Shown here one piece after another: positions 8,790-18,440 of a DNA stretch of 43,264 bases. Each line of letters begins with the position of its first letter. Position 1 is the first letter of the stretch. Location of the stretch: contig JAAVYF010000028.1 of NCBI GenBank assembly GCA_022790975.1, forward strand, positions 1 through 43,264, in the 5' to 3' direction. The notes below the pieces were generated by a model that was not told the DNA's origin, ran no database searches, and saw only the letters and a list, made by a program, of their open reading frames with translations. Source of the stretch: Clostridia bacterium (lineage in GTDB: Bacteria; Bacillota; Clostridia; TANB77; CAG-508). A program made the position numbers and the translations under genes.

Positions 8790-10091
8790 TTAATTATTAA
8801 GTTCAACAACAACTTCTTCAATTTCACTTTCGTTTTCTCCATTATTAGGATTTATATAATCCATTGGATTTAAATATTCTCCATTTATACGAATTTCAAA
8901 GTGAGCATGTGGTCCTGTTGCATATCCTGTATCTCCAACTTTAAGAACAGTTTGCCCTTGAGTTACAATATCTCCTTCAGAAACACATATTTCTTGACCA
9001 TGTGCATAAAGAGTTACTACTCCTCCTCCATGGTCTATCATAACCATATTTCCATAAGCTGAATTATATGCAGCTTTTATAACGACTCCATCATTTGCAG
9101 CTACAAAACTAGCTCCATATGGTGCTCCAATATCTGTTCCTGTATGTAATTTGTAAATTCCTGTAATTGGATGTGTTCTCAAGCCAAATGGAGATGTAAT
9201 TGTTGTATATCCTGGAATTGGCCAAATCATAGAACCACCAATATATGTTTTTCCCAAATTTTGTAGAGCTAATTGTTTAATTTCAGATTCAATAGCAATA
9301 ATTTCATTTCTATATGCTTCTATTTCCTCATAAAGTGAAATTTCTTCATTACTTAAAGTAGCTAATTTATTATTTTTTAAAATTTCCATATTAGAAAGAG
9401 AAATCTCATATTTTTCCTTTGCTATTTTATCTGCTTCCAAACTTTCTTTGCTTTCTTTTAAAGTTAATGTAATATTTTCTGTTTGTTCTTTATCTTTTTT
9501 TACTTTACTTACTAGTTTATAATCTGCTTCACTTATCTCAGATAATAAATAATATCTTGATAAAAAATCTGAAATACCTTTTGATTTTAGAAGCACATCT
9601 AAATATTTAGTTTCACCCATTTCATACATTACAACTAAACGTTTTTCTAATAATTTCTTCTCTTTTTCATACCTTTCAGAGTACTCTTTGAGCTTTTGTT
9701 CTTCTGTTTCAATAAATTTCATAAGTGAAAGCTCTTCTGCTTCTATGGTTAAAATTTCATTTCTTTTTTCTTCTATTTTTGTACTTAATACCTCTATATC
9801 CTCAAGAGTTTGAGAAAGTACACCTTCAACCACTCCAATTTGAGCTTCATTAGAAGATATTGCTTCTTGTAAATTTGATTTATGATTTTGCAATTCTTCT
9901 ATTTTTTTCTCATCTTCTGTTTCTTCTCCATTTGTTTCATCATTTGTATTTAAATTTTCTTCTGGTTGGCTATTTTCATCTAATTCTATTCTAACCGGAT
10001 TTTCTTCTTCTGCTTTTACTATATAAGTGCATGAAAAAAGAAGGACAACAATTGTAATTAATACAAAAACTATTTTTATTTTTTCCTGCAA
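8790..10091 (-). CDS. Coiled-coil M23 peptidase (EnvC/PcsB-like)
   Basis: An exported protein of 433 residues. The start is a TTG at 10091, nine bases after AAGGAGG. A signal peptide (IVFVLITIVVLLFSCTYIVKA) is followed by an acidic stretch, about 230 residues of coiled coil, and a C-terminal M23 metallopeptidase domain. The zinc motifs are LHTGTDIG, LYAHG and GPHAHFEIR, so it is likely active. It follows ftsX directly. By analogy with EnvC and PcsB, the coiled coil probably binds the extracellular loop of FtsX, so ATP hydrolysis by FtsE controls wall cutting at division. It is a paralogue of the next gene; all its C-GG strings are NNC-GGN or CCG-GTT, so no shift is needed. Confidence 0.92.
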   Translation of the reverse strand: MQEKIKIVFVLITIVVLLFSCTYIVKAEEENPVRIELDENSQPEENLNTNDETNGEETEDEKKIEELQNHKSNLQEAISSNEAQIGVVEGVLSQTLEDIEVLSTKIEEKRNEILTIEAEELSLMKFIETEEQKLKEYSERYEKEKKLLEKRLVVMYEMGETKYLDVLLKSKGISDFLSRYYLLSEISEADYKLVSKVKKDKEQTENITLTLKESKESLEADKIAKEKYEISLSNMEILKNNKLATLSNEEISLYEEIEAYRNEIIAIESEIKQLALQNLGKTYIGGSMIWPIPGYTTITSPFGLRTHPITGIYKLHTGTDIGAPYGASFVAANDGVVIKAAYNSAYGNMVMIDHGGGVVTLYAHGQEICVSEGDIVTQGQTVLKVGDTGYATGPHAHFEIRINGEYLNPMDYINPNNGENESEIEEVVVELNN

Positions 10092-10123
10092 AATAATTAT
10101 CCTCCTTCTTAATTAAATTAATA

Positions 10124-11029
10124 TTAAACTTCAAGATATTTTTTCATTGAAATTGAACTTCCTACAATACCAATCCCTATACCTAATCCTAAAAATATTA
10201 TTCCAATTACTTGAACCATTTCAGAAAAATCTAATAATAATAATCCCATTGTTTGTAAAACACTAGACTGTGCAACTTTTTCAATTACTAAATCATAAAC
10301 AGTTGCAAGCCCAAGAAGTGTAAGAGCTGCACTAACAACTCCTATTATTATTCCTTCTATCATAAATGGTCCTCTTATAAAACTATTTGTTGCACCAACA
10401 TATTTCATAATTGAAATTTCTTTTCTTCTGCTATGTACAGTAAGTTTTATAGTATTAGCAATAATAGTAACTGCCATTACTAATAACAACACAAAAATAA
10501 CACTGACTGCAATCTTTACACCATTTGCAATTTTTATTAAAGTATCTATTGTTTCATTACTACTTGTAATTTTATTTACATTCTCCATTTTCAAAATTGC
10601 ATCTTCGACTTCTTTAGTATAAGATAAGTTAGTTAATGTTACAATGTATGATACTGGAAAAATATTATTTTCTCCCTCATAACCTTCAAAAATCCATTGT
10701 GAATCTTCTCCAAAAGATTCTTTCATCGATTCTAAAGCTTCCTGTTTTGAAACAAATGAAACTGTTGAAATTTTATCTGTTCCTAAAGCCCATATTGATG
10801 ATTCCAAAACTTCCATTTGCTCATCTGTTGCTTCTGTATTCATAAATACTTGTATTCCTTGTGAACTCGAAACTTGTTCTACAACTGAGTTTGCATTTTC
10901 ACCTATTACAAAAACAATGCCAAATATGAACATAGCACAAAACATAGTTAAAAGTGATGCCATACTTGCTTTTTTATTTTTAAATACGTTTTTAAAACCT
11001 TCACTTATAAAATATGTACTACTCACCAC
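10124..11029 (-). CDS. ftsX: Cell-division ABC permease FtsX
   Basis: Membrane partner of FtsE, 301 residues. Helix 1 lies near residue 25-45, followed by an extracellular loop of about 130 residues that binds wall hydrolases, then three helices (about 165, 215 and 265 onward). The MacB/FtsX-type cytoplasmic motif KEISIMKYVGATNSFIRGPF is present. I chose the GTG at 11029 because AAAGGTGG lies five bases upstream. It overlaps the end of ftsE by 11 bases; the ATG at 11050 has no binding site. The overlap implies coupled translation. Confidence 0.93.
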   Translation of the reverse strand: MVSSTYFISEGFKNVFKNKKASMASLLTMFCAMFIFGIVFVIGENANSVVEQVSSSQGIQVFMNTEATDEQMEVLESSIWALGTDKISTVSFVSKQEALESMKESFGEDSQWIFEGYEGENNIFPVSYIVTLTNLSYTKEVEDAILKMENVNKITSSNETIDTLIKIANGVKIAVSVIFVLLLVMAVTIIANTIKLTVHSRRKEISIMKYVGATNSFIRGPFMIEGIIIGVVSAALTLLGLATVYDLVIEKVAQSSVLQTMGLLLLDFSEMVQVIGIIFLGLGIGIGIVGSSISMKKYLEV

Positions 11030-11703
11030 TATATCCACCTTTCTTATCATCTCTAATTATTAAACCTTTATCTATTTGTATAACTCTTTTTTTCATTTTA
11101 TCAACTATATCTTTTGCATGAGTAGCCATAACAACTGTTGTTCCTCTAGCATTTATTTCATTTAATAAATTCATAATATCCCAAGCTGTTTCTGGGTCTA
11201 AATTTCCGAGTAGGTTCGTCTGCAATTATCATTGAAGGATTATTTACTAAAGCTCTAGCTAAAGCAACCCTTTGTTGTTCTCCTCCTGATAATTCATTAG
11301 GATACATTTTTGCTTTATTACTTAAGCCCACTAAAGATAATACCATAGGAACTTGTCTTCTTATATGTTTTGGAGTTGCCCTTACAATATGCATTGCAAA
11401 AGCTACATTATCATAAACTGTTTTATCTGGTAAAAGTCTAAAATCCTGAAATACTACTCCCATACTTCTTCTTAAATATGGTACTCTTTTTTGCCTTAAA
11501 TATGTTATATCTTTTCCATTTATAATTATATTTCCACGACTTGCCTCTTCTTCTTTTAATATTAATTTTATTAATGTAGATTTACCTGAACCAGAAGTTC
11601 CAACTAAAAATGCAAATTCTCCCTTTTCAATTGAAAATGTAGCATTATGAACAGCTTCAGTACCTGTTTCGTAAATCTTTGACACATTCTTAAATTCAAT
11701 CAT
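11019..11703 (-). CDS. ftsE: Cell-division ATPase FtsE, read through one C-GGA shift site
   Basis: ATPase of the FtsEX complex, 227 residues, normal length. Walker A is GTSGSGKST near residue 36, the signature is LSGGEQQRVALARAL, and Walker B is MIIADEPT. Directly after it the frame reads ACT-CGG-AAA-TTT-AGA and fails 15 codons later. Skipping the C at 11208 gives DEPTGNLDPETAWDIM, the near-invariant FtsE/LolD block. The switch His is in VVMATHAKDIVD. The start is the ATG at 11703 behind AAAGGA. It is the first gene of the ftsE-ftsX-M23-M23-S41 operon. FtsE without the D-loop and switch His could not work, so decoding across this site must occur if division uses FtsEX. Confidence 0.95.
11205..11208 (-). 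other. C-GGA +1 shift site in ftsE
   Basis: The codon before is ACT. CGG-A is read as GGA (Gly) in ADEPT-G-NLDPE. This glycine is nearly invariant in the family, so the position of the shift is fixed to the base. Confidence 0.95.
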
Positions 11704-11763
11704 TTTTATAATCCTTTCTATCATATAATGATATAATTCTTTAACATCATACTATTAATGACA

Positions 11764-11807
11764 AAAAAAATCAATAGGAAATTTTGCAAATTTCTTATTG
11801 ATTTTTT
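11764..11807 (-). terminator. Terminator after the pilin-like gene
   Basis: AAAAATCAATA(A/G)GAAATTT pairs across TGC, and on the minus strand the stem runs into eight T. It separates the pilin-like gene from ftsE. No other feature is visible in 11704-11955. Confidence 0.75.
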
Positions 11808-11955
11808 ATTAATTTTTCAACTAAAATTTGTTGAATTAAATATTGATTTTTCTATAAAAAATACATTATTTATTTTTTATATATAATTCCACTCCAGCAT
11901 ATTAAGTTTACAAAAACATGTTTACTTTAATAGTGGGAATATTTTAAATATATTA

Positions 11956-12846
11956 CTATATTTTTAAGATTCGTATATATGCTACATTATTAGTACTCAA
12001 GCTACTTCTTGTTGTACTTTTTTCAATTTCCAATACATCTCCAATTTTCAAATAAATAGTCAAAGAATTTGCATCTCTATCTTGGTCATTTTTAAAGCAA
12101 AGACTATTCACAGAGCCTATCGAAATTTGATTAACATAACAGTTTATATTTCCTTGTGAATAATCACCAGCAGAATTTTGAACTACTAAACTCATATCTA
12201 TTAAAAACCATCCACTTTTTTTACAAGTTAAGCTCCCTAAAGTAGTATCATAGTCAAAGTAAGTTTCTAAAGAAGATTCTGTTTGACTACTAAATTCATT
12301 AAGCTTTTTTGTGCCTAAAGATAAATCTTTATTTGTTGCAACTATTAATACTGAATCTGATTTTATTGAACTAGGTTTTAAACTTTCGTATTCTTCCTTT
12401 GTTATTGTTATAGTTTCTGGAACTGACTCTACATCATCTACTAAAGCTACTTGTAAATTACTATTAATTTGAAATTCATATGGATATTCTTTTAATTTTG
12501 TATAAATATATTCTCCAGTTACTGTAATTTCTTCCTTTGATGTAGTATTTTTTTGACTTTCATTACATACATATTCAATTTCATTATCTTCATATAATCT
12601 ATCTGCTAAATATTGCAAGCTGGGCATTTGTTCTTCATCTTTATAACTTTGTAATTGTGCATTTGAAATTTTTAAATTAATAATTTCTATTGATGCTTTC
12701 TTTTCTGTTTCATTTTTAGCTTTATTAGTATTATTTAAAATTCCATTCTCTTTCATTAATGTAACCAAAGTTATACCAGATAAAATTAATAAAATAATAA
12801 TTGTTATTACAAGAGTTATTAATGTAATTGCGTTATTCTTTTTCAT
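11956..12846 (-). CDS. Pilin-like surface protein with a C1q/TNF-like C-terminal domain
   Basis: A 296-residue single-anchor protein. The N-terminus has the hydrophobic shape of a type IV pilin or pseudopilin (NAITLITLVITIIILLILSG), but the usual glutamate at +5 is replaced. Such ITLI-A/T-LVITI proteins are common in gut Clostridia. A short helix and a low-complexity part (30-150) follow. The last 110 residues are rich in beta strand (GWFLIDMSLVVQN, NINCYVNQISI, LTIYLKIGDVLEIE, YIRILKI), which resembles the jelly roll of C1q/TNF-like proteins. No pilus assembly gene is visible in the window. The fold is inferred from sequence patterns only. Confidence 0.55.
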   Translation of the reverse strand: MKKNNAITLITLVITIIILLILSGITLVTLMKENGILNNTNKAKNETEKKASIEIINLKISNAQLQSYKDEEQMPSLQYLADRLYEDNEIEYVCNESQKNTTSKEEITVTGEYIYTKLKEYPYEFQINSNLQVALVDDVESVPETITITKEEYESLKPSSIKSDSVLIVATNKDLSLGTKKLNEFSSQTESSLETYFDYDTTLGSLTCKKSGWFLIDMSLVVQNSAGDYSQGNINCYVNQISIGSVNSLCFKNDQDRDANSLTIYLKIGDVLEIEKSTTRSSLSTNNVAYIRILKI

Positions 12847-12926
12847 CTTTTGTAATTCTCCTATATCTATTCTTGTCTATATAATAGTATATTAATAAAT
12901 CTTTTTTCTCCAAAATAATATATTTA

Positions 12927-13856
12927 TTAACTTTTTATATTTTCGATAATTTTTTCAGTTGTTAGTCCATAATGTTCTAAAATCTCAAGTGCTTTTCCTG
13001 ATGTACCAAATGAATCTTTAACTCCCATTTTTATTAGTTTCTTTGGATAGTTTTCTATTAAAACATCTGATATAGCATCTCCAAGCCCACCATAAATGCT
13101 ATGATCTTCAATAGAGATCAATTTATCTGTTTCTTTAGCACATTTTATTACTAACTCTCTATCTATAGGTTTAATACACCAAATATCTACAACTCTTATA
13201 TTAATTCCTTCTTTTTCCAAAAGTTCTTTTGCTTCTAAAGCTTTATATACCATACTACCTGTTGCAAATACTGTAGCTTTATTTCCTGTTCCAAAACATA
13301 CTCCTTTTCCAAATTCAAATGTTGTTTCATTTTCATAAATTACTGGAGTTGCTAAACGTGAAAATCTCAAATATACTGGACCATTTATTTTTGAAGCTTC
13401 TTCTACAGCCCATTTAGTTTGAATGTCATCTGATGGAGAAAATACCTTCATATTAGGAAGTACACGCATTAAACTTATATCTTCAAGCATCTGATGTGTT
13501 GCTCCATCTTCACCTACTGTTAAGCCACTATGTGTTCCACAAATCTTTACATTTAAATTAGGATAACAAACACTAGCTCTTATTTGGTCATAAGCACGAC
13601 CACAAATGAATGCTGCAAATGAAGCTGCATATGGAATTTTTCCGCAAGTCGCCATACCAGCAGCTATTCCTACCATATTACATTCTGCAATTCCAATATC
13701 AAAAAATCTATCTGGATGAGCTTTTTTAAAAATCCCAGTTTTTGTAGCTCCTGCTAAATCAGCATCAAAAACAACAATATTTTCATTTTTATCTCCAAGT
13801 TCTTTCAAAGCTTCTCCAAAACTCTGACGTGTTGCTATTTTTAAATCTTTATTCAT
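12927..13856 (-). CDS. Transketolase, C-terminal subunit
   Basis: Second half of a split transketolase, 309 residues: the pyrimidine-binding domain and the C-terminal domain. The family blocks are FDIGIAECNMVGIAAGMA, with the catalytic Glu near residue 57, and HSGLTVGEDGATHQMLEDISLMR. With the N-terminal subunit it forms the thiamine-diphosphate enzyme that moves two-carbon ketol units in the non-oxidative pentose phosphate pathway. It follows the N-terminal subunit after 15 bases, with AGGAGG before the ATG. Two-subunit transketolases are usual in Clostridia and Archaea. I saw no in-frame CGG; the string near 13641 is TGC-GGA. Confidence 0.93.
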   Translation of the reverse strand: MNKDLKIATRQSFGEALKELGDKNENIVVFDADLAGATKTGIFKKAHPDRFFDIGIAECNMVGIAAGMATCGKIPYAASFAAFICGRAYDQIRASVCYPNLNVKICGTHSGLTVGEDGATHQMLEDISLMRVLPNMKVFSPSDDIQTKWAVEEASKINGPVYLRFSRLATPVIYENETTFEFGKGVCFGTGNKATVFATGSMVYKALEAKELLEKEGINIRVVDIWCIKPIDRELVIKCAKETDKLISIEDHSIYGGLGDAISDVLIENYPKKLIKMGVKDSFGTSGKALEILEHYGLTTEKIIENIKS

Positions 13857-13871
13857 AATTTGCTCCTCCTA

Positions 13872-14735
13872 TTATTTAGCTCTAGTTTCAATTCTTTGTT
13901 TTACTTGTTCCATTTGCTTATTTAATTCTTGAATTGCTTTTTCGTATTCATCTTGATTAGGAGCTTTTCCATGCCATTCAACTTTGTTTTCCATATAAGA
14001 TATACCTTTTCCCTTAATTGTTTTTGCAATTATTGCTGTTGGCTTATCTTTAAATATTTTTGCACAAGTAAATGCATTTTGAATTTCTTCTATTTTATTT
14101 CCATCTATATTTATAGTATTGAATCCAAAAGCTTTAAATTTCTCATCTATAGGATAAGAATTCATAACTTCTTCAATTGTTCCATCTATTTGTAAATTAT
14201 TATTATCCACAATTACACAAAGATTATCTAATTTGTAATGTGTAGCAGACATTAAAGCTTCCCATACCTGACCTTCTTCAATTTCACCATCACCTAAAAT
14301 CACATATACTCTATAATCTTTATTATCTAATTTTCCAGCCATAGCCATACCTACTGCTACTGATATTCCTTGACCTAAAGAACCAGTTGACATATCAACT
14401 CCAATAGTGTGTTTCATATCTGGATGTCCTTGTAAAATTCCACCTATTTTTCTAAAACCAGACATATCCTCTTCTGACAAAAATCCTCTTTCTTTTAAGG
14501 CACCATATAATGCTGGAGCAGCATGACCTTTAGATAATACCAATCTATCTCTATTAGGATCTTTTGTTTCTAATGGATTTATTCTCATTTCTGAAAAATA
14601 TAATACTGCCATAATATCAGCAATTGATAAAGAACCTCCTGGATGTCCTGAATTTGCTTCAAAGCTCAACTTTAAAATACTCTTTCTTATATTAATTGCT
14701 TTTTCATATATTTCTAAATATTCATTATCATCCAT
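13872..14735 (-). CDS. Transketolase, N-terminal subunit
   Basis: Thiamine-diphosphate-binding half of the split transketolase, 287 residues. Diagnostic blocks are SGHPGGSLSIADIM near residue 30, LSKGHAAPALYGAL, the diphosphate-Mg site GDGEIEEGQVWEA, and DNNNLQIDG. The start is the ATG at 14735 behind GAAAGGA; the longer frame to 14765 would run into the gene upstream. It starts 16 bases after that membrane-protein gene, so the three may be one transcript. Confidence 0.93.
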   Translation of the reverse strand: MDDNEYLEIYEKAINIRKSILKLSFEANSGHPGGSLSIADIMAVLYFSEMRINPLETKDPNRDRLVLSKGHAAPALYGALKERGFLSEEDMSGFRKIGGILQGHPDMKHTIGVDMSTGSLGQGISVAVGMAMAGKLDNKDYRVYVILGDGEIEEGQVWEALMSATHYKLDNLCVIVDNNNLQIDGTIEEVMNSYPIDEKFKAFGFNTINIDGNKIEEIQNAFTCAKIFKDKPTAIIAKTIKGKGISYMENKVEWHGKAPNQDEYEKAIQELNKQMEQVKQRIETRAK

Positions 14736-14751
14736 AATTAAAATCCTTTCT

Positions 14752-15363
14752 TTACCAAACACCAACTATAATCATCCAAGCCCAAAGATAAGCCCACCAA
14801 GGAACTGACTTAACTGTTACAGTTATTGAATGGAATACATTTCCTACAAATTCTCCAATAGATTTGGCATTTATAAATTCACTCAAGTCTAATCCAAATA
14901 TATCTCTTGTATTAATTTCATATCCAAAGAAATCAAACATATAGTCTTTATCTGGAAATTCTTTTTCTGCTGTAATTGCATATTTATTTATATAAGAACC
15001 TTTAAACTTCAAAGAATACTCTTTAGTTTGTCCTGGTTCTAAGTCATTTATTTCCATGTATTTTTGTGTAGCATATACACCAGATTTTGAATATAACATA
15101 ACTTTTATATATGCTTCTTCAATTTTTGTATTAGAATTATTAGTTATAGATATATTTATGTAACCATTTACTCTAGTTGCTTCAGCTTCTTTAACTTTAA
15201 TGTCTAAATCAATAATTTCACCATTATAATTCAAATATTTTTCTACAGTTCCATCCATAGAATAATACATTTGCCAAATAAGTCCATGTTCCAAACCCTT
15301 AGAAACCCAGAAAAAAGCAACTAAAATTAATATATATATTAAAAATGTTTTTAACCTCTCCAT
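14752..15363 (-). CDS. Membrane-anchored protein of unknown function
   Basis: 203 residues. A helix at about 6-22 anchors the N-terminus, and a second helix lies near the C-terminus (WWAYLWAWMIIVGVW). Between them is a beta-rich domain (INISITNNSNTKIEEAYIKVMLYSK, then NDLEPGQTKEYSLKFKG) that resembles the FxLYD/DUF-type immunoglobulin-like domains of Firmicutes envelope proteins. It precedes the transketolase genes with no terminator between. I do not recognise the protein, and the operon link to transketolase may have no functional meaning. GGGTGG precedes the ATG. Confidence 0.75.
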   Translation of the reverse strand: MERLKTFLIYILILVAFFWVSKGLEHGLIWQMYYSMDGTVEKYLNYNGEIIDLDIKVKEAEATRVNGYINISITNNSNTKIEEAYIKVMLYSKSGVYATQKYMEINDLEPGQTKEYSLKFKGSYINKYAITAEKEFPDKDYMFDFFGYEINTRDIFGLDLSEFINAKSIGEFVGNVFHSITVTVKSVPWWAYLWAWMIIVGVW

Positions 15364-15501
15364 ATTTTTCCACCCTTACTTTATTAAAGCTTATTATTTT
15401 TCTATATTTACTCTAATACTTTTTTATTATATAATACTCAAAATTAATTGTAAATAGTTAAACAAAATTTTTCATCTAAATAACAAATATTTAAAGTCTA
15501 T

Positions 15502-15525
15502 AAAAACAGGGATACTCTCCCTGTT
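15502..15525 (-). terminator. Terminator, probably of the spore-protein gene
   Basis: AACAGGGA (15505-15512) pairs with TCCCTGTT (15518-15525), and on the minus strand TTTTTAT follows. It lies 135 bases past the SASP stop. A weaker hairpin (GAGTAAAT/ATTTACTC) lies between, near 15595-15625. Confidence 0.6.
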
Positions 15526-15659
15526 CCTATGTATGAATAAAAATGTCCATACGATAAAATCAAAGAAAATACCCCTTATTCAAAAATTCTTCGAGTAAAT
15601 TTTTACAAAAATCTAATTTACTCCATTAATTTCTAAAGAAAACTCATTCTATACTATAA

Positions 15660-15866
15660 CTATTTGTTTAACATAGAGTTTTCAGCTTGTTCTATCATCT
15701 TTCTTACCATGTTTCCACCGATTTTTCCAGCATCTTTTGATGACATGTTTCCGTTATATCCGTTTTTTAAATCAACACCTACTTCAGCAGCTACTTCATA
15801 TTTGAATTTATCTAATGAATCTTTTGCTTCTGGTACAACTTTACTTGTTCTATCGCTATTTGACAT
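15660..15866 (-). CDS. Alpha/beta-type small acid-soluble spore protein
   Basis: A 68-residue SASP that coats and protects DNA in the dormant spore. The germination-protease cleavage region (KFKYEVAAEVGV) and the DNA-binding C-terminal block (AGKIGGNMVRKMIEQAENSM) are both clear. GGAGGTG precedes the ATG at good distance. It stands alone, as these genes usually do, with a SigG-like promoter upstream. It shows directly that this organism makes endospores. Confidence 0.95.
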   Translation of the reverse strand: MSNSDRTSKVVPEAKDSLDKFKYEVAAEVGVDLKNGYNGNMSSKDAGKIGGNMVRKMIEQAENSMLNK

Positions 15867-15914
15867 TTTTAATTCACCTCCGAATTTTATATATATATTC
15901 GAAAAAACATTAAC

Positions 15915-15945
15915 TAAAATGTAATTTCAATATATATAATGTTCA
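15915..15945 (-). promoter_or_regulatory. SigG-like forespore promoter for the SASP gene
   Basis: On the minus strand GAACA (4 of 5 to the -35 consensus GHATR) is followed after 18 bases by CATTTTA, matching the -10 consensus CATNNTA. It lies about 50 bases before the SASP start. The fit is good but the sequence is A+T-rich, so chance is possible. Confidence 0.4.
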
Positions 15946-16063
15946 TTTTAAAAATTTTTAAACATCCAATTTTTGGTATGTTTTTTTATTTGCTTTAAAC
16001 AAAAAATATTATTATTAAATCATTTATGAAAATCTAAACGATTAGTCTTTGTTAAAGCAAAAA

Positions 16064-16086
16064 CGTATTAGAAAATATCTAATACG
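16064..16086 (-). terminator. Terminator of recD2
   Basis: CGTATTAGA and TCTAATACG form perfect 9-bp arms with a 5-base loop, and on the minus strand TTTTTG follows. It is about 105 bases past the recD2 stop. Confidence 0.75.
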
Positions 16087-16191
16087 CTATTACTATTCCA
16101 ATTTATAAAATTTATATTCTACCATTTTTTGTTTAAAAATTTAATTTGATTAATTCTTTTATTAATTTATATATTTTTATTAGTCCATATT

Positions 16192-18420
16192 TTACTTCAT
16201 TAATTTATATTTCAATCCTGTATTCCTATTTTTAATTTCAGAATTATTAATCATATTATCTACAATTTTATTATTTCCAATTAATATAAGAAGCTTTTTG
16301 GCTCTAGTCATTCCAGTATAAAGCAAATTTCTAGTTAAAAGCATACTTGACGCCCATGGCACAACCATTATTACTACATCAAATTCACTACCGCTGAGCT
16401 TTATGTACTGTTATTGCATATGCAAGTTCTATTTCATCCAATTCAGAAAATTCATACCATGCAATTTTACCATCATCAAATTCAACTTCAATATTTTTTT
16501 CTGAATTATTAATTTTAATAATTCTTCCTAATTCACCATTAAAAATTCCACTACCAACTTCATATGATTTTAAATCTAAACTAGAACCTTTCTCCCAATA
16601 AATATCATAATTATTTTTTATCTGCATAACTCTATCGCCTTCTCTAAATAAAATACTTCCATACTGTTTTTCTTTTTTTTCTTCAGTTTTCGGATTTAAT
16701 TCATTTTGAAGAGCTGTATTTAACTCCTTTGTTCCTAATATTCCTTTTTTTGTAGGAGTTAATACTTGAATATTTTTGAAAAAGTCATAATTTCCAAAAT
16801 TAGCTAATCTACCATTACTCAAAGACAATACTTGATAAAGCATTTTTTCCTGAACTTGTTCATTAATATAAAAAAAGTCATCTATTTGTTCTTCATCTTT
16901 AGTTTTATTACCAATAAAACTAATCCCATTATTTACATTATGTGAATTAACTATTATTTTACTTTTTGCCGCTTGTCTAAAAATTTTATTTAAATGTACA
17001 GTTGCAAACTTTTCTGAATCAATTAAATCTTTTAAAATAGAACCAGGTCCAACTGATGGAAGCTGATTACTATCACCTACTAATACAAGTTTACTTCCTT
17101 GATAAATTGCTTTAACAATATAATTCATTAAAAAACTATCAACCATGGACATTTCATCAATAACAATAACATCTCCATCAATTGGTGTTAAATTAACATC
17201 AATATTATGAATTTTATCATCTTCTATTTTACCAATTTCTAAAAGTCTATGAATAGTTTTAGCTTCTTGACCAGTTGTTTCACTCATTCTTTTAGCAGCT
17301 CTACCCGTTGGTGCGCAAAGCACTACTTTTCTTTTATGTAATTTATAAACTTCTAATAAAACTTTTATAATTGTTGTTTTTCCAGTTCCAGGACCTCCTG
17401 TTATAATACATACATTATTTGTATTAATTTGATTTAGAGCTTCAAATTGTTTACTTGATAATTTTATTCCAAGTTTTTCTTCTTGAACTTTTAAATCTTC
17501 TTCAAAATCTTTTATAAATTTAAAATTTCTTGCTTCATTCAAAGCAAATAACTTTTCTGAAATATTCTGTTCTACTTTATATAACGGATAAAGATAAATC
17601 CAAGAAATGCCATCTTCTCTTATTTCTATTACAATTTCTTCTTGAACTTTTAAATTAATTAAATTATCTTCTATTTCATTTTCAGATACCTCTAAAGTTT
17701 TAGTTACAAATTCAATCAAATTTTCTTTTTGAACACATAAATGTCCATTATAACTAGCTGTCAATAATGCATATTTTATACCACTTTTTATTCTATAATC
17801 ATTATCTTTAGGAATTCCAATCTCTAAAGCTATTTTATCTATTTTATAAAAATCAACTCCATATACTACATCAACAAGCAAATAAGGATTATCTTCAATT
17901 TTTTTTACTGCATCTTTTCCAAGAGCATCATAAACTTTTTTACTATTATTAGCACTAATCCCAAACTTCTCTAAAAATCCAACTATTTGCCAAAGTTCCC
18001 ATTTTTCATTAAATTCTTCTCCAATTTCATATGCTTTATCTTTACTAATTCCTTTAATCTCAGCTAAACGTAATGGTTCAAATTTAAAAATACTAATAGC
18101 TTCTTCTCCAAATTTTTCTATAATTTTTTTTGCAGTTGCAGGGCCTATTCCGTGAATTGCACCACTTGCAAGATATTTTTCTAAAGCTTTGCTATTTTCT
18201 GGCATTAATTTTTCAAATGTATCTATTTTAAATTGTTCCCCATATTCTTGATGAGTAACCATTTTTCCGAAGCACTTTTAAAGTATCTCCCTCTTCAATA
18301 AATGGTAAATATCCGAACTATTGTAAGTAATTCTCCCTCTTCTTTTTCAAATTCAGCAATAGTATAACTATTAGAATCATTTCTATATATAATCTCTGCA
18401 ACTTGTCCTTTAATTTCCAT
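16192..18420 (-). CDS. recD2: RecD2-type 5'-3' helicase, read through three C-GG shift sites
   Basis: An SF1B DNA helicase, 741 residues, the normal length of RecD2. It has an N-terminal OB-like domain, a helix-hairpin-helix part (SGAIHGIGPATAKKIIEKFG), and helicase motifs GGPGTGKTTI, VIDEMSMVD and LVGDSNQLPSVGPG. Three in-frame CGG codons break it. Skipping the C at 18315 (GTT-C-GGA) gives LLTIVGYLPFIEEGD, and at 18269 (CTT-C-GGA) gives LKVLGKMVTHQEYGEQF. Both match the family N-terminus. The third, at 16393 (CAG-C-GGT), restores VHKAQGSEFD, motif VI, and then the C-terminal NLLYTGMTRAK block. The start is the ATG at 18420 behind AGAAAGG. It is the richest single example of the shift rule. 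Confidence 0.94.
16390..16393 (-). other. C-GGT +1 shift site in recD2 motif VI
   Basis: The codon before is CAG. CGG-T is read as GGT (Gly) in VHKAQ-G-SEFD. Unshifted, the next codon is TAG. It is one of only two sites with T as fourth base. Confidence 0.94.
18266..18269 (-). other. Second N-terminal C-GGA +1 shift site in recD2
   Basis: The codon before is CTT. CGG-A is read as GGA (Gly) in LKVL-G-KMVTHQEYG, 15 codons after the first site. Confidence 0.9.
18312..18315 (-). other. First C-GGA +1 shift site in recD2
   Basis: The codon before is GTT. CGG-A is read as GGA (Gly) in LLTIV-G-YLPF. It is codon 36. Confidence 0.9.
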
Positions 18421-18440
18421 TAATTTAAGCCTTTCTAAAA

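Noticed and set aside
11019..11225. A separate small gene for the FtsE C-terminus
   Set aside because: It starts inside the D-loop region without a binding site; it is the rest of ftsE after the shift.
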